Source: Neobacillus terrae
GTDB taxonomy: Bacteria > Bacillota > Bacilli > Bacillales > Cytobacillaceae
Direction of reading: 5' to 3'
Assembly (NCBI RefSeq): GCF_011393025.1
Contig: NZ_JAAOEO010000025.1
Span: 1 to 60,536 of the forward strand
Length of the DNA stretch: 60,536 nt
Shown here: piece after piece, positions 1 to 8,169 of the stretch
How positions within the stretch are numbered: position 1 is the stretch's first letter
Layout: every line of letters begins with the position of its first letter
Made by a program: the position numbers and the translations under genes
The notes under the pieces: generated by a model
What the model saw: only the letters and a program-made list of their open reading frames with translations
Told to the model about the DNA's origin: nothing
The model's database searches: none

Positions 1-43
1 TAGTTGGGACATGCGTCCCTGTGAGAGTAGGACGTTGCCAGGC
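1..43 (+). rRNA. rrf: 5S ribosomal RNA, 3' end (partial)
   Basis: The first ~43 bases match the conserved 3' portion of Bacillus 5S rRNA, including the CCTGTGAGAGTAGGACG segment, and are followed by an intrinsic terminator. The gene starts before the window, so an rRNA operon lies immediately upstream in the same orientation. The exact 3' end is judged by eye. Confidence 0.93.
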
Positions 44-47
44 AAAC

Positions 48-77
48 GAAAGACAACCTGTATGGGTTGTCTTTTTT
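48..77 (+). terminator. rRNA operon terminator
   Basis: An AAAGACAACC / GGTTGTCTTT stem with a short loop is followed by a run of seven T. It lies a few bases after the 5S 3' end and ends the upstream rRNA operon. Confidence 0.92.
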
Positions 78-128
78 TGTGGTTAAAGATAACTGCGTGG
101 GCATGGAATAACGGTAAATTTTGATAAA

Positions 129-254
129 TGTAGAAGCTTGCCTGAAATATGCAGAAGTTTTATCTAAAAGTGTAAAAGTGTAATCAAAAAATGTAGAACA
201 TAGGTTGAAATTTGTAGAAAATCAGTTGGAAATTGTAGAAGCAAGAAATAGACA
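129..254 (+). repeat. Six-unit 21 bp tandem repeat with degenerate heptad coding
   Basis: The octamer TGTAGAAG or a close variant recurs exactly every 21 bases, at 129, 150, 171, 192, 213 and 234. Read from base 130, each unit gives seven residues starting VE or similar (VEACLKY, AEVLSKS, VEHRLKF, VENQLEI, VEARNRQ). An in-frame TAA interrupts the third unit and there is no start codon or ribosome binding site. It looks like a decayed heptad-repeat coding fragment or an intergenic repeat family. It is not a CRISPR array: units are contiguous and have no spacers. Confidence 0.8.
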
Positions 255-345
255 AGAAGATTTCCTTTAATTTGAAGAAACTGTGAACAAAAATAGGCGA
301 CACTCCCCGAAAGTGCATTCTCATTTCCTCCGTGCGGTGTTTATT

Positions 346-455
346 CGAGGTGTAAGTTCAATGTCCTGCAGAAAAACGGGCTGACAAGAACCCCCAGTGA
401 GGAACAAACGAGGAGGCATTGCTAGTTCGTCCCCGGAAAGGTAGTAAATTCCCCT
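346..455. repeat. Degenerate copy of a dispersed Bacillus intergenic repeat
   Basis: Blocks GAGGTG, CCTGCAGAAAAAC, a CCCC run, ACGAGGAGGC and CCCCGGAAAG occur in the same order and similar spacing as in the clearer element at 29471-29595. The copy has drifted considerably and its end repeats are not obvious. No coding frame runs through it. Function unknown; assignment rests on comparison within the window and on general memory of such elements in Bacillus intergenic regions. Confidence 0.55.
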
Positions 456-559
456 GATCCTTATTAAAATTTAAGAATTAATATATATCCGCCAATTGTC
501 TCCTTCTAATCGCCATCAGTCTTCCATTCTTGAAAAAAACCCCCCGTAAATTTATTAAT

Positions 560-585
560 GTTTCCAATTAATTTCAAAAGGGTAG
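560..585 (+). promoter_or_regulatory. Possible sigma-B promoter upstream of ctsR
   Basis: GTTTCC (560-565), 14 bases, then GGGTAG (580-585) resembles the general-stress consensus GTTTAA-N12-15-GGGTAT. The B. subtilis ctsR operon is known to have both sigma-A and sigma-B promoters, so the position is plausible. Match is 4/6 and 5/6. Confidence 0.42.
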
Positions 586-660
586 AAATTAAAGCCCATT
601 TCCCTAAAAAAGAGGTTTCACGTTGGATAGATTTGGAGAAAATATCATAATACCAGATCG

Positions 661-710
661 TTGCAACTACATAAGAATATCATGTATAATTTATGTCAAA
701 TATAGTCAAA
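661..710 (+). promoter_or_regulatory. Sigma-A promoter and CtsR operator of the clpC operon
   Basis: TTGCAA (661-666) and TATAAT (685-690), 18 bases apart, form a vegetative promoter. Directly after the -10, TGTCAAA (694-700), TAT, AGTCAAA (704-710) forms the tandem heptamer CtsR box (consensus RGTCAAANANRGTCAAA; first base deviates). The operator covers the expected transcription start, so bound CtsR should block initiation. Confidence 0.88.
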
Positions 711-729
711 GTCAGAAGGGGGTGGGCAG

Positions 730-1191
730 ATGAGAAACATCTCCGATATTATCGAGAATTACTTAAAAAAGGTTTTGGAAATGAGCGACGAAGATCTGGT
801 TGAGATTAAAAGGAGCCAAATTGCGGACAAATTTCAGTGTGTTCCTTCTCAAATTAATTATGTTATCAATACCCGCTTTACTGTGGAAAGAGGATATATT
901 GTTGAAAGCAAAAGAGGCGGTGGTGGATATATAAGGATTATAAAGGTCCAGGCTCATGATCTTGCTGATGTAATTGACCAATTAATGTCTCTTTTCCAAA
1001 ACCGTATCAGCCAGTCAAGTGCCGAAGATGTGATATACAGACTTGTACAGGAGGAGATTATTACTACTAGGGAAGCTAAAATTATGTTGAGTGTAATAGA
1101 CCGCTCGGTTTTATATATTGATCTTCCTTATAGGGATGAATTAAGGGCGCGGATGTTAAAAGCAATGTTAACTGCTTTGAAATATAAATAA
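730..1191 (+). CDS. ctsR: CtsR, transcriptional repressor of class III heat-shock genes
   Basis: This 153-residue protein has the family's usual length. The N-terminal half is a winged helix-turn-helix, and the glycine-rich wing RGGGGY lies at residues 62-67. In B. subtilis that wing contacts DNA and its arginine is the target of McsB. CtsR represses clp genes by binding direct heptamer repeats, one of which overlaps the promoter just upstream, so the gene autoregulates. The start ATG follows a GAAGGGGGTGG ribosome binding site. It is first in the ctsR-mcsA-mcsB-clpC operon. Confidence 0.97.
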   Translation: MRNISDIIENYLKKVLEMSDEDLVEIKRSQIADKFQCVPSQINYVINTRFTVERGYIVESKRGGGGYIRIIKVQAHDLADVIDQLMSLFQNRISQSSAEDVIYRLVQEEIITTREAKIMLSVIDRSVLYIDLPYRDELRARMLKAMLTALKYK

Positions 1192-1218
1192 TGATAGAGG
1201 AGCAGGAGAGGTGAGAAA

Positions 1219-1767
1219 ATGATTTGCCAGGAATGCAATCTAAGGCCTGCAACGATGCATTTCACCAAAATAATAAATGGAGAAAAAACCGAAGTCCATT
1301 TGTGTGAAAAATGCGCTAATGAAAAAGGGGAAATGTTCATGGGCAGTTCTCCTACAGGATTTTCAATTAATAACCTGCTGGCAGGGCTGCTTAATATCAA
1401 TCCTTCCTTCCAGCAAACTCCCCAGAAAACATTTCAACAGGAAAATGTTTTGCAGTGTGAACACTGCTCCATGACGTACCAGCAATTTGCCAAGATAGGA
1501 AGATTTGGCTGTGCTCACTGTTATGAAACATTTAAAGAACAGCTTACACCTATTTTAAGACGCCTACACGGAGGAAATTCGGCCCATAATGGGAAAATTC
1601 CAAAGCGAATTGGAGGCACGATCCACCTTCGAAAAAAACGGGATGAGCTAAAAGGGGAATTAAAGGAATTAATCAATAATGAGAAGTTTGAGCAAGCTGC
1701 TGAGGTTCGGGATGAGATTCGTTCCCTTAATAAAAGATTGAACAAGGATCAAGAGGGAGGGGAATAA
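1219..1767 (+). CDS. mcsA: McsA, activator of the McsB arginine kinase
   Basis: The 182-residue protein has four CxxC pairs (C3/C6, C29/C32, C80/C83, C98/C101) that form zinc-binding modules, then a C-terminal UVR-type helical hairpin (about 138-170) like that linking UvrB and UvrC. In B. subtilis, McsA binds McsB and ClpC, activates the arginine kinase and controls CtsR. The stop is one base before the McsB GTG start, which suggests translational coupling. The zinc centres are thought to sense heavy-metal and redox stress. Confidence 0.96.
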   Translation: MICQECNLRPATMHFTKIINGEKTEVHLCEKCANEKGEMFMGSSPTGFSINNLLAGLLNINPSFQQTPQKTFQQENVLQCEHCSMTYQQFAKIGRFGCAHCYETFKEQLTPILRRLHGGNSAHNGKIPKRIGGTIHLRKKRDELKGELKELINNEKFEQAAEVRDEIRSLNKRLNKDQEGGE

Positions 1768-1768
1768 C

Positions 1769-2845
1769 GTGTCTCTGGAGAAATTTATAAACCAGGCAAT
1801 TAGTTCTTGGATGAACGAAGATGGCCCCGATTCGGATATTGTATTAAGCTCCCGTATCAGACTGGCTAGAAATATACAGGATTATAAATTTCCTACAATT
1901 TTTTCACATGATGAGGCAAAAATGATTATTGTGAAAATGGAGGAAATAATTAATAAAGGCGAAATAACAAAATTTGGCCAACTGGAACTTTTAAAAATGG
2001 ATGAACTTCAGCCCCTGCAAAAGCGTGTCTTGATGGAAAAACATCTCATAAGTCCAAACTTAGCAGAGGATTCCTCGCATGGTGCCTGTATTTTGACTGA
2101 AAATGAAGAGGTTAGCATCATGCTGAACGAAGAAGACCACATACGTATACAGTGTCTTTTTCCCGGGCTGCAGCTTACAGAGGCCCTGGAAGCCGCAGGG
2201 GAAATTGATGACTGGCTTGAAGAGCATGTTCAATATGCTTTTCATGAGGATTTTGGATATTTAACAAGCTGCCCAACCAACGTAGGAACCGGATTAAGGG
2301 CCTCAGTCATGATGCATTTACCGGGCCTCGTTCTTACTCAGCAAATAAATAGTATTATCCCGGCGATTAATCAGCTTGGTCTTGTGGTAAGAGGTATCTA
2401 CGGAGAAGGAAGCGAGGCACTTGGCAACATCTTTCAAATCTCCAATCAAATGACACTTGGAAAGTCTGAAGAGGATATCACCGAGGATATAAAAAGTGTT
2501 GTAAGCCAGCTTATCGCACAGGAAAGGTCCGCCCGTGAAGCATTAGTAAAAACTTCTAACATACAATTAGAAGACAGAGTGTTTCGTTCATATGGAATCT
2601 TATCCAATAGCCGTATCATCGAAACGAAGGAAGCTGCACGCTGCCTCTCGGATGTTCGGCTTGGTATAGATATAGGTTATTTTAAAAACATGTCCAGGAG
2701 TATACTGAATGAATTAATGATACTCACCCAGCCAGGATTTTTGCAGCAATATGCAGGTGGGCCTTTGCGCCCTCATGAAAGGGATATAAGAAGGGCTGCT
2801 CTAATTCGAGAAAGATTAAGAATGGAAAAAGAAAAAGAAGAATGA
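1769..2845 (+). CDS. mcsB: McsB, protein arginine kinase
   Basis: The 358-residue protein belongs to the phosphagen kinase fold. It shows the nucleotide-binding SSRIRLARN stretch (27-35) and the active-site signature CPTNVGTGLRAS around C168. It phosphorylates arginines, marking proteins such as CtsR for ClpC-ClpP degradation. The start is GTG, set by an AGGGAGGGG site inside the end of mcsA. It lies between its activator mcsA and the unfoldase gene clpC, which recognises phosphoarginine. Confidence 0.96.
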   Translation: MSLEKFINQAISSWMNEDGPDSDIVLSSRIRLARNIQDYKFPTIFSHDEAKMIIVKMEEIINKGEITKFGQLELLKMDELQPLQKRVLMEKHLISPNLAEDSSHGACILTENEEVSIMLNEEDHIRIQCLFPGLQLTEALEAAGEIDDWLEEHVQYAFHEDFGYLTSCPTNVGTGLRASVMMHLPGLVLTQQINSIIPAINQLGLVVRGIYGEGSEALGNIFQISNQMTLGKSEEDITEDIKSVVSQLIAQERSAREALVKTSNIQLEDRVFRSYGILSNSRIIETKEAARCLSDVRLGIDIGYFKNMSRSILNELMILTQPGFLQQYAGGPLRPHERDIRRAALIRERLRMEKEKEE

Positions 2846-2858
2846 GGAGGAAGAGACT

Positions 2859-5309
2859 ATGATGTTCGGCCGATTTACAGAGAGGGCACAAAAAGTATTG
2901 GCATTGGCTCAGGAAGAAGCAATTCGCCTGGGACATAATAATATAGGAACAGAGCATATTTTACTGGGGTTGGTTCGTGAAGGCGAAGGGATTGCTGCTA
3001 AAGCATTGTATGGTCTTGGCCTTGGGGCTGAGAAAATCCAAAAAGAGGTTGAGAACCTGATTGGAAAAGGCCAGGACACTCCACAGTCCATTCATTATAC
3101 ACCTCGTGCCAAAAAAGTAATTGAGCTTTCCATGGATGAAGCGAGAAAACTCGGTCATTCTTATGTGGGAACTGAACATATTTTATTAGGCTTAATTCGT
3201 GAAGGTGAAGGCGTAGCAGCGAGAGTTTTAAATAATCTTGGTGTCAGCCTTAACAAGGCACGCCAGCAGGTACTTCAACTGCTTGGAAGCAATGAGTCAG
3301 GGGGACATCAAGGCGGATCATCTGCAACTGCCAATACTCCTACCCTTGATAGCCTTGCCCGCGACCTAACAGCAATTGCACGGGAAGGCAGTCTTGATCC
3401 AGTGATTGGACGCAGTAAGGAGATCCAGCGCGTTATTGAAGTTTTAAGCCGCCGTACAAAAAACAACCCTGTTCTCATTGGGGAACCTGGTGTAGGTAAA
3501 ACCGCAATTGCTGAAGGCCTTGCCCAGCAGATTGTAAGTAATGAAGTTCCTGAGATTCTCCGTGACAAGCGGGTAATGACACTTGATATGGGTACTGTGG
3601 TTGCAGGAACTAAATACCGCGGTGAATTTGAAGACCGCTTAAAGAAAGTAATGGACGAAATTCGTCAAGCGGGAAATATCATTCTTTTCATCGATGAGCT
3701 GCATACACTTATTGGTGCAGGAGGAGCTGAAGGCGCAATCGATGCCTCCAATATCCTAAAGCCATCACTTGCCCGCGGAGAGCTGCAGTGTATCGGTGCC
3801 ACCACACTTGATGAATATAGAAAATATATTGAAAAGGATGCAGCATTAGAGCGCCGTTTCCAGCCAATTCGTGTGGATGAACCGACTGCTGAAGAATCCG
3901 TTCAAATTTTAAAAGGATTGCGTGACCGCTATGAGGCTCACCATCGTGTAACAATTGGCGATGATGCGATTGATGCGGCAGTTAAATTATCAGACCGATA
4001 TATTTCTGACCGTTTCCTTCCGGATAAAGCAATTGATCTTATTGACGAAGCAGGTTCAAAAGTACGCCTGCGCTCTTACACTACTCCTCCTAACTTAAAA
4101 GAGCTTGAAATAAAGCTGGAGGATGTTAGAAAAGAGAAGGATGCGGCAGTTCAAAGCCAGGAATTCGAAAAGGCAGCATCCTTGAGGGATACTGAACAGC
4201 GCCTGCGTGAACAACTCGAAGAAACTAAGAAGAATTGGAAAGAAAGACAAGGAAAAGAAAACAGTGAAGTAACAGTTGAAGATATTGCCAGTGTCGTATC
4301 CAGCTGGACTGGAATTCCTGTTTCAAAGCTTGCACAGACTGAAACTGAAAAACTTCTAAATCTAGAAGAGCTGCTTCATTCTCGTGTAATTGGCCAGGAA
4401 GAGGCAGTTAAAGCAGTTTCCAAGGCAGTTAGACGTGCAAGAGCGGGGCTTAAAGACCCTAAACGTCCAATTGGCTCCTTTATCTTCCTGGGACCTACAG
4501 GTGTAGGTAAAACAGAGCTTGCTCGTGCCTTAGCTGAAGCTATGTTCGGCGATGAAGATGCAATGATCCGTATTGATATGTCAGAGTATATGGAAAAGCA
4601 CTCAACCTCCCGCCTAGTCGGTTCACCTCCAGGATATGTAGGTTTTGAAGAAGGCGGACAATTAACAGAGAAGGTCCGCCGCAAGCCATATTCTGTCATT
4701 CTTTTGGATGAAATTGAAAAAGCACATCCGGACGTATTTAATATTCTTCTTCAGGTGCTTGAAGATGGACGCCTTACAGATTCGAAAGGCCGTACGGTGG
4801 ACTTCCGCAATACTGTCTTAATTATGACATCTAACGTAGGTGCTGAGGCGCTGAAACGAAATAAGTATGTCGGCTTTAATATTCAGGATGGAGAACATGA
4901 TTATAAAGACATGAAAGGCAAAGTCATGGAGGAACTGAAAAAAGCATTCCGACCTGAGTTCCTTAACAGGATTGATGAAATCATTGTCTTCCATGCTCTT
5001 GAAAGGAAGCATCTTCAGGAAATTGTTACCCTTATGTCGGATGCCCTCATTAAGCGTCTTAATGAGCAAGACATCAAACTTGAGCTTACTGAGGCAGCAA
5101 AAGACAAAATTTCCAAAGAGGGCTATGACCCAGAATACGGAGCACGGCCACTTCGCAGGGCCATCCAAAGACATATTGAAGATCGTCTGTCTGAAGAACT
5201 GCTTAAAGGCACCATTTTAACCGGGCAGCATGTTATAATAGATATAGAAAATGATGACTTCGTTGTAAAAACAGAAAAAACAGCTGAAAAAACTGAATTA
5301 GCTAAGTAA
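2859..5309 (+). CDS. clpC: ClpC, AAA+ unfoldase subunit of ClpCP protease
   Basis: This 816-residue Hsp100 protein has two Clp-N repeats (residues 1-150), a first AAA+ domain with Walker A GEPGVGKT near 207, a UVR-containing middle domain (about 410-460), and a second AAA+ domain with GPTGVGKT near 545. It unfolds substrates delivered by adaptors or marked by phosphoarginine and feeds them to ClpP. Two ATGs open the frame; the GAGGAGGAAGAG site suits either. It is last in the ctsR operon and is followed by a strong terminator. Confidence 0.98.
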   Translation: MMFGRFTERAQKVLALAQEEAIRLGHNNIGTEHILLGLVREGEGIAAKALYGLGLGAEKIQKEVENLIGKGQDTPQSIHYTPRAKKVIELSMDEARKLGHSYVGTEHILLGLIREGEGVAARVLNNLGVSLNKARQQVLQLLGSNESGGHQGGSSATANTPTLDSLARDLTAIAREGSLDPVIGRSKEIQRVIEVLSRRTKNNPVLIGEPGVGKTAIAEGLAQQIVSNEVPEILRDKRVMTLDMGTVVAGTKYRGEFEDRLKKVMDEIRQAGNIILFIDELHTLIGAGGAEGAIDASNILKPSLARGELQCIGATTLDEYRKYIEKDAALERRFQPIRVDEPTAEESVQILKGLRDRYEAHHRVTIGDDAIDAAVKLSDRYISDRFLPDKAIDLIDEAGSKVRLRSYTTPPNLKELEIKLEDVRKEKDAAVQSQEFEKAASLRDTEQRLREQLEETKKNWKERQGKENSEVTVEDIASVVSSWTGIPVSKLAQTETEKLLNLEELLHSRVIGQEEAVKAVSKAVRRARAGLKDPKRPIGSFIFLGPTGVGKTELARALAEAMFGDEDAMIRIDMSEYMEKHSTSRLVGSPPGYVGFEEGGQLTEKVRRKPYSVILLDEIEKAHPDVFNILLQVLEDGRLTDSKGRTVDFRNTVLIMTSNVGAEALKRNKYVGFNIQDGEHDYKDMKGKVMEELKKAFRPEFLNRIDEIIVFHALERKHLQEIVTLMSDALIKRLNEQDIKLELTEAAKDKISKEGYDPEYGARPLRRAIQRHIEDRLSEELLKGTILTGQHVIIDIENDDFVVKTEKTAEKTELAK

Positions 5310-5339
5310 TGCTTTCAATGTATAGAACATAAACAAGGA

Positions 5340-5376
5340 GGAGGTACACAAAAGGAAAAACGTGTACCTCCTTTTT
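5340..5376 (+). terminator. Terminator of the ctsR-clpC operon
   Basis: GGAGGTACAC (5340-5349) pairs perfectly with GTGTACCTCC (5362-5371), followed by five T. The A-rich loop and flank give weak termination potential on the other strand as well. Confidence 0.93.
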
Positions 5377-5551
5377 AGGTAAGTAATTTTATAGGGACAA
5401 GCGCCCCATCCACTAGTAATTCCTTAGTTCCTTTCCGCACTGCTCCACTTAAATGTTCCTTTTTTATGTACTTGTAGATTGTCGGATAGGTTACTGTTAA
5501 TACGATGTCACTAATTGGGCCTTGCGCTTTTCTAATGAAAGGGAGAAAGAG

Positions 5552-6934
5552 ATGGCTAAGAGAAAAACAAAGTTTATGTGCCAGGAATGCGGCTATGAAT
5601 CTGCCAAATGGATGGGTAAATGCCCTGGTTGTGGTGCATGGAACACGATGGTAGAGGAAGTGGAGGCTACAGGGACAAAACGCCGAGGGGCATTTGCTCA
5701 CTCAGAGGGCGGTGCAGCCATCCTGTCTAAGCCTGCTCCGATTACATCAATTGAAACAGTCAGTGAACCGAGAATATACACAGATCTGAATGAACTGAAC
5801 CGGGTTTTAGGGGGAGGAGTTGTCAAAGGATCTTTAGTGTTAATTGGCGGAGATCCGGGTATCGGTAAATCTACTTTGCTTTTACAGGTTTCATCCCAGC
5901 TTGCCAATAAAAACCATTCTGTTCTGTATATATCTGGAGAGGAATCTATAAGGCAGACCAAGCTCCGTGCGGACCGCCTCGGTGTCTCATCTGAAAACCT
6001 GATGGTCTACTCAGAAACGAACCTTGAGGAAATAAGCCGTACGATTGAAACAGTTAATCCTGCTTTTGTTATTATCGACTCCATACAGACAGTGTTTCAT
6101 CCAGAGGTAACATCTGCACCAGGAAGTGTTTCACAGGTTCGGGAATGTACAGCGGAGTTAATGCGTATAGGAAAAACAAAGGGTATAGCCATTTTTATCG
6201 TAGGGCATGTCACAAAGGAAGGCAATATAGCAGGCCCAAGGCTGCTCGAACATATGGTAGATACGGTTCTTTATTTTGAAGGAGAGCGTCATCATACGTA
6301 TAGGATTTTAAGGGCTGTCAAAAATCGCTTCGGTTCCACTAATGAGATGGGAATTTTCGAAATGAAGGAATTTGGATTGGAAGAGGTAGAAAATCCATCG
6401 GAAATTTTCCTTGAGGAAAGGTCTCAGGGGGCCGCAGGGTCCACTGTAGTTGCATCAATGGAGGGAACCCGCCCGGTGCTTGTAGAAATCCAGGCGCTGA
6501 TATCCCCCACCAGCTTTGGGAACCCAAGAAGAATGGCAACTGGTATAGATCATAATCGAGTACCTTTGCTAATGGCAGTTTTAGAAAAACGGGTTGGCAT
6601 GCTTTTGCAAAATCAGGATGCCTACTTAAAGGTGGCTGGTGGAGTAAAATTGGATGAGCCTGCAATTGACCTTGCCATTGCGGTGAGCATTGCCTCAAGT
6701 TTCCGTGATAAGCCAACAAGGGCTACTGACTGCATTATCGGTGAGGTGGGCCTTACAGGGGAGATTAGAAGGGTTTCGAGGATTGAACAGCGTGTGCAGG
6801 AAGCCGCAAAGCTTGGTTTTGAAAGGGTCATCCTCCCTGCTAATAATTTAAGCGGATGGACCGGACCTAAAGGGATTGAATTGATCGGAGTTTCCTCTGT
6901 AAGTGAGGCTCTAAAAGCTGCATTAGGAGGGTAA
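5552..6934 (+). CDS. radA: RadA (Sms), DNA repair ATPase/branch-migration helicase
   Basis: The protein has 460 residues. An N-terminal zinc finger uses C10, C13, C24 and C27. A RecA-like ATPase core follows, with Walker A GDPGIGKS near 100 and the RadA-specific KNRFG motif near 257, then a C-terminal Lon-protease-like domain. RadA promotes branch migration in recombination and transformation. I chose the ATG at 5552 over an upstream TTG at 5522 because GAAAGGGAGA lies just before it and the sequence then begins like other RadA proteins. disA follows after 3 bases. Confidence 0.96.
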   Translation: MAKRKTKFMCQECGYESAKWMGKCPGCGAWNTMVEEVEATGTKRRGAFAHSEGGAAILSKPAPITSIETVSEPRIYTDLNELNRVLGGGVVKGSLVLIGGDPGIGKSTLLLQVSSQLANKNHSVLYISGEESIRQTKLRADRLGVSSENLMVYSETNLEEISRTIETVNPAFVIIDSIQTVFHPEVTSAPGSVSQVRECTAELMRIGKTKGIAIFIVGHVTKEGNIAGPRLLEHMVDTVLYFEGERHHTYRILRAVKNRFGSTNEMGIFEMKEFGLEEVENPSEIFLEERSQGAAGSTVVASMEGTRPVLVEIQALISPTSFGNPRRMATGIDHNRVPLLMAVLEKRVGMLLQNQDAYLKVAGGVKLDEPAIDLAIAVSIASSFRDKPTRATDCIIGEVGLTGEIRRVSRIEQRVQEAAKLGFERVILPANNLSGWTGPKGIELIGVSSVSEALKAALGG

Positions 6935-6937
6935 TGG

Positions 6938-8011
6938 ATGGAAAATAAGAAGCCTGTCGAGCACAATATCAGTGATATTCTAAAATTAGTTGCACCAGGT
7001 ACGCCGCTCAGGGAAGGGATTGATAATGTCCTCAGGGCAAAGACGGGCGGACTTATTGTCGTCGGATATAACGAAAAAACGAAAACAATCATTGATGGTG
7101 GATTTCAAATTAATTGTCCCTTTAGTCCCAGTTTTCTGTATGAACTGGCAAAAATGGACGGGGCAATTATCTTAAATGAATCCGGGACTAAAATCATAAT
7201 TGCCAATGCACAGCTTGCTCCGGACCAGGGTGTTCCTTCTGCGGAAACAGGAATGCGCCATCGGACAGCTGAGAGGGTTGCCCGTCAGACAAAGTCACTT
7301 GTAATTGCTATTTCACAGAGAAGAAATGTTATAACCCTTTATCAGGGAAATTTTCGTTACGCACTCAGGGAAATTGGCGTCATTTTGGCAAAAGCAAATC
7401 AGGCAGTCCAAACCCTTGAAAAATATAAGACTGTTCTTGAGCAAAGTATCTCCTATCTGGGAATCCTGGAATTTGAAGAGTCTGTAACCTATAACGATAT
7501 CCTCCAGGTTCTTCACAGATTTGAATTGATTTTTAAGGTTAAGAATGAGCTGCTTGCTTATCTAAGTGAGATGGGAACAGAAGGAAGATTAATCCGGATG
7601 CAAATGGAGGAAATCCTAACAGATCTTGAAGAGGAAGTCACTTTTATCATTAAGGACTATTCTATTAACCGGGAAATAAAGCCGCAGGATGTCATTAACC
7701 GCCTTCAGGCGATTTCAGGAAGCGAAGTTATTGAAGATATAGTTATTTTAAAGATGCTTGGTTATCAGGGGTATGTTCCATTGGATGAATTTAAAAGCCC
7801 CCGTGGATATAGGATTTTAAACAAAATTCCCCGGCTTCCTGCGGTCATAATAGAAAACCTTGTAAAAAGGTTCGAAGAGCTCCCGAATATTTTAGCAGCA
7901 ACTGTGGAAGATCTTGATGATGTTGAAGGAATTGGAGAAGTAAGGGCCAGAAAAATAAAGGAAGGCTTTAAGCTGATTAAAGAAAGACTTTTTACCGGGC
8001 GTCTCCTTTAA
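6938..8011 (+). CDS. disA: DisA, diadenylate cyclase and DNA-integrity scanner
   Basis: The 357-residue protein has the DAC domain motifs DGA (74-76) and RHRTAER (107-113), needed to make c-di-AMP from two ATP. A helical spine follows, then a C-terminal helix-hairpin-helix DNA-binding domain (VEGIGEVRARKIKEG). In B. subtilis it forms octamers that track along DNA and pause at recombination intermediates; RadA is a known partner. The start codon overlaps the radA-end ribosome binding site GGAGGG, so the two are co-translated. Confidence 0.97.
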   Translation: MENKKPVEHNISDILKLVAPGTPLREGIDNVLRAKTGGLIVVGYNEKTKTIIDGGFQINCPFSPSFLYELAKMDGAIILNESGTKIIIANAQLAPDQGVPSAETGMRHRTAERVARQTKSLVIAISQRRNVITLYQGNFRYALREIGVILAKANQAVQTLEKYKTVLEQSISYLGILEFEESVTYNDILQVLHRFELIFKVKNELLAYLSEMGTEGRLIRMQMEEILTDLEEEVTFIIKDYSINREIKPQDVINRLQAISGSEVIEDIVILKMLGYQGYVPLDEFKSPRGYRILNKIPRLPAVIIENLVKRFEELPNILAATVEDLDDVEGIGEVRARKIKEGFKLIKERLFTGRLL

Positions 8012-8120
8012 ATCAGGGGAACACCTATATGTTTGACAACTCATTTTTAGCGGTGCTAACCTAGAAGAGACTGCAAAACACTTTTTTGTCTGTTTTAACG
8101 AAAAATATATAAAATAGTCA

Positions 8121-8149
8121 GGTTTCAATTCTGCAATTTTGTTTATAAT
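8121..8149 (+). promoter_or_regulatory. Possible promoter of yacL
   Basis: A clear TATAAT sits at 8144-8149, 20 bases before the yacL start. The -35 is poor: TTTCAA at 8123-8128 leaves only 15 bases of spacer. I see no terminator between disA and yacL, so read-through is also likely. Confidence 0.3.
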
Positions 8150-8169
8150 GATTAAAAGGAGGTGAAGGA

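Larger units (their letters stand above)
78..660. other. Gene-free region between the rRNA operon and ctsR
   Basis: About 580 bases have no credible gene on either strand. The stretch holds a 21 bp tandem repeat (129-254), a degenerate dispersed repeat (346-455) and a possible sigma-B promoter (560-585). The rest is AT-rich with short homopolymer runs and shows nothing I can name. Confidence 0.7.

Noticed and set aside
129..254. CRISPR array
   Set aside because: Units are contiguous with a 21-base period and no unique spacers; no cas genes are near.
5375..5701. 108-codon reverse gene over the radA start
   Set aside because: Most of it is antisense to conserved radA codons; only the tail in the gap is worth noting, and that part has no start.
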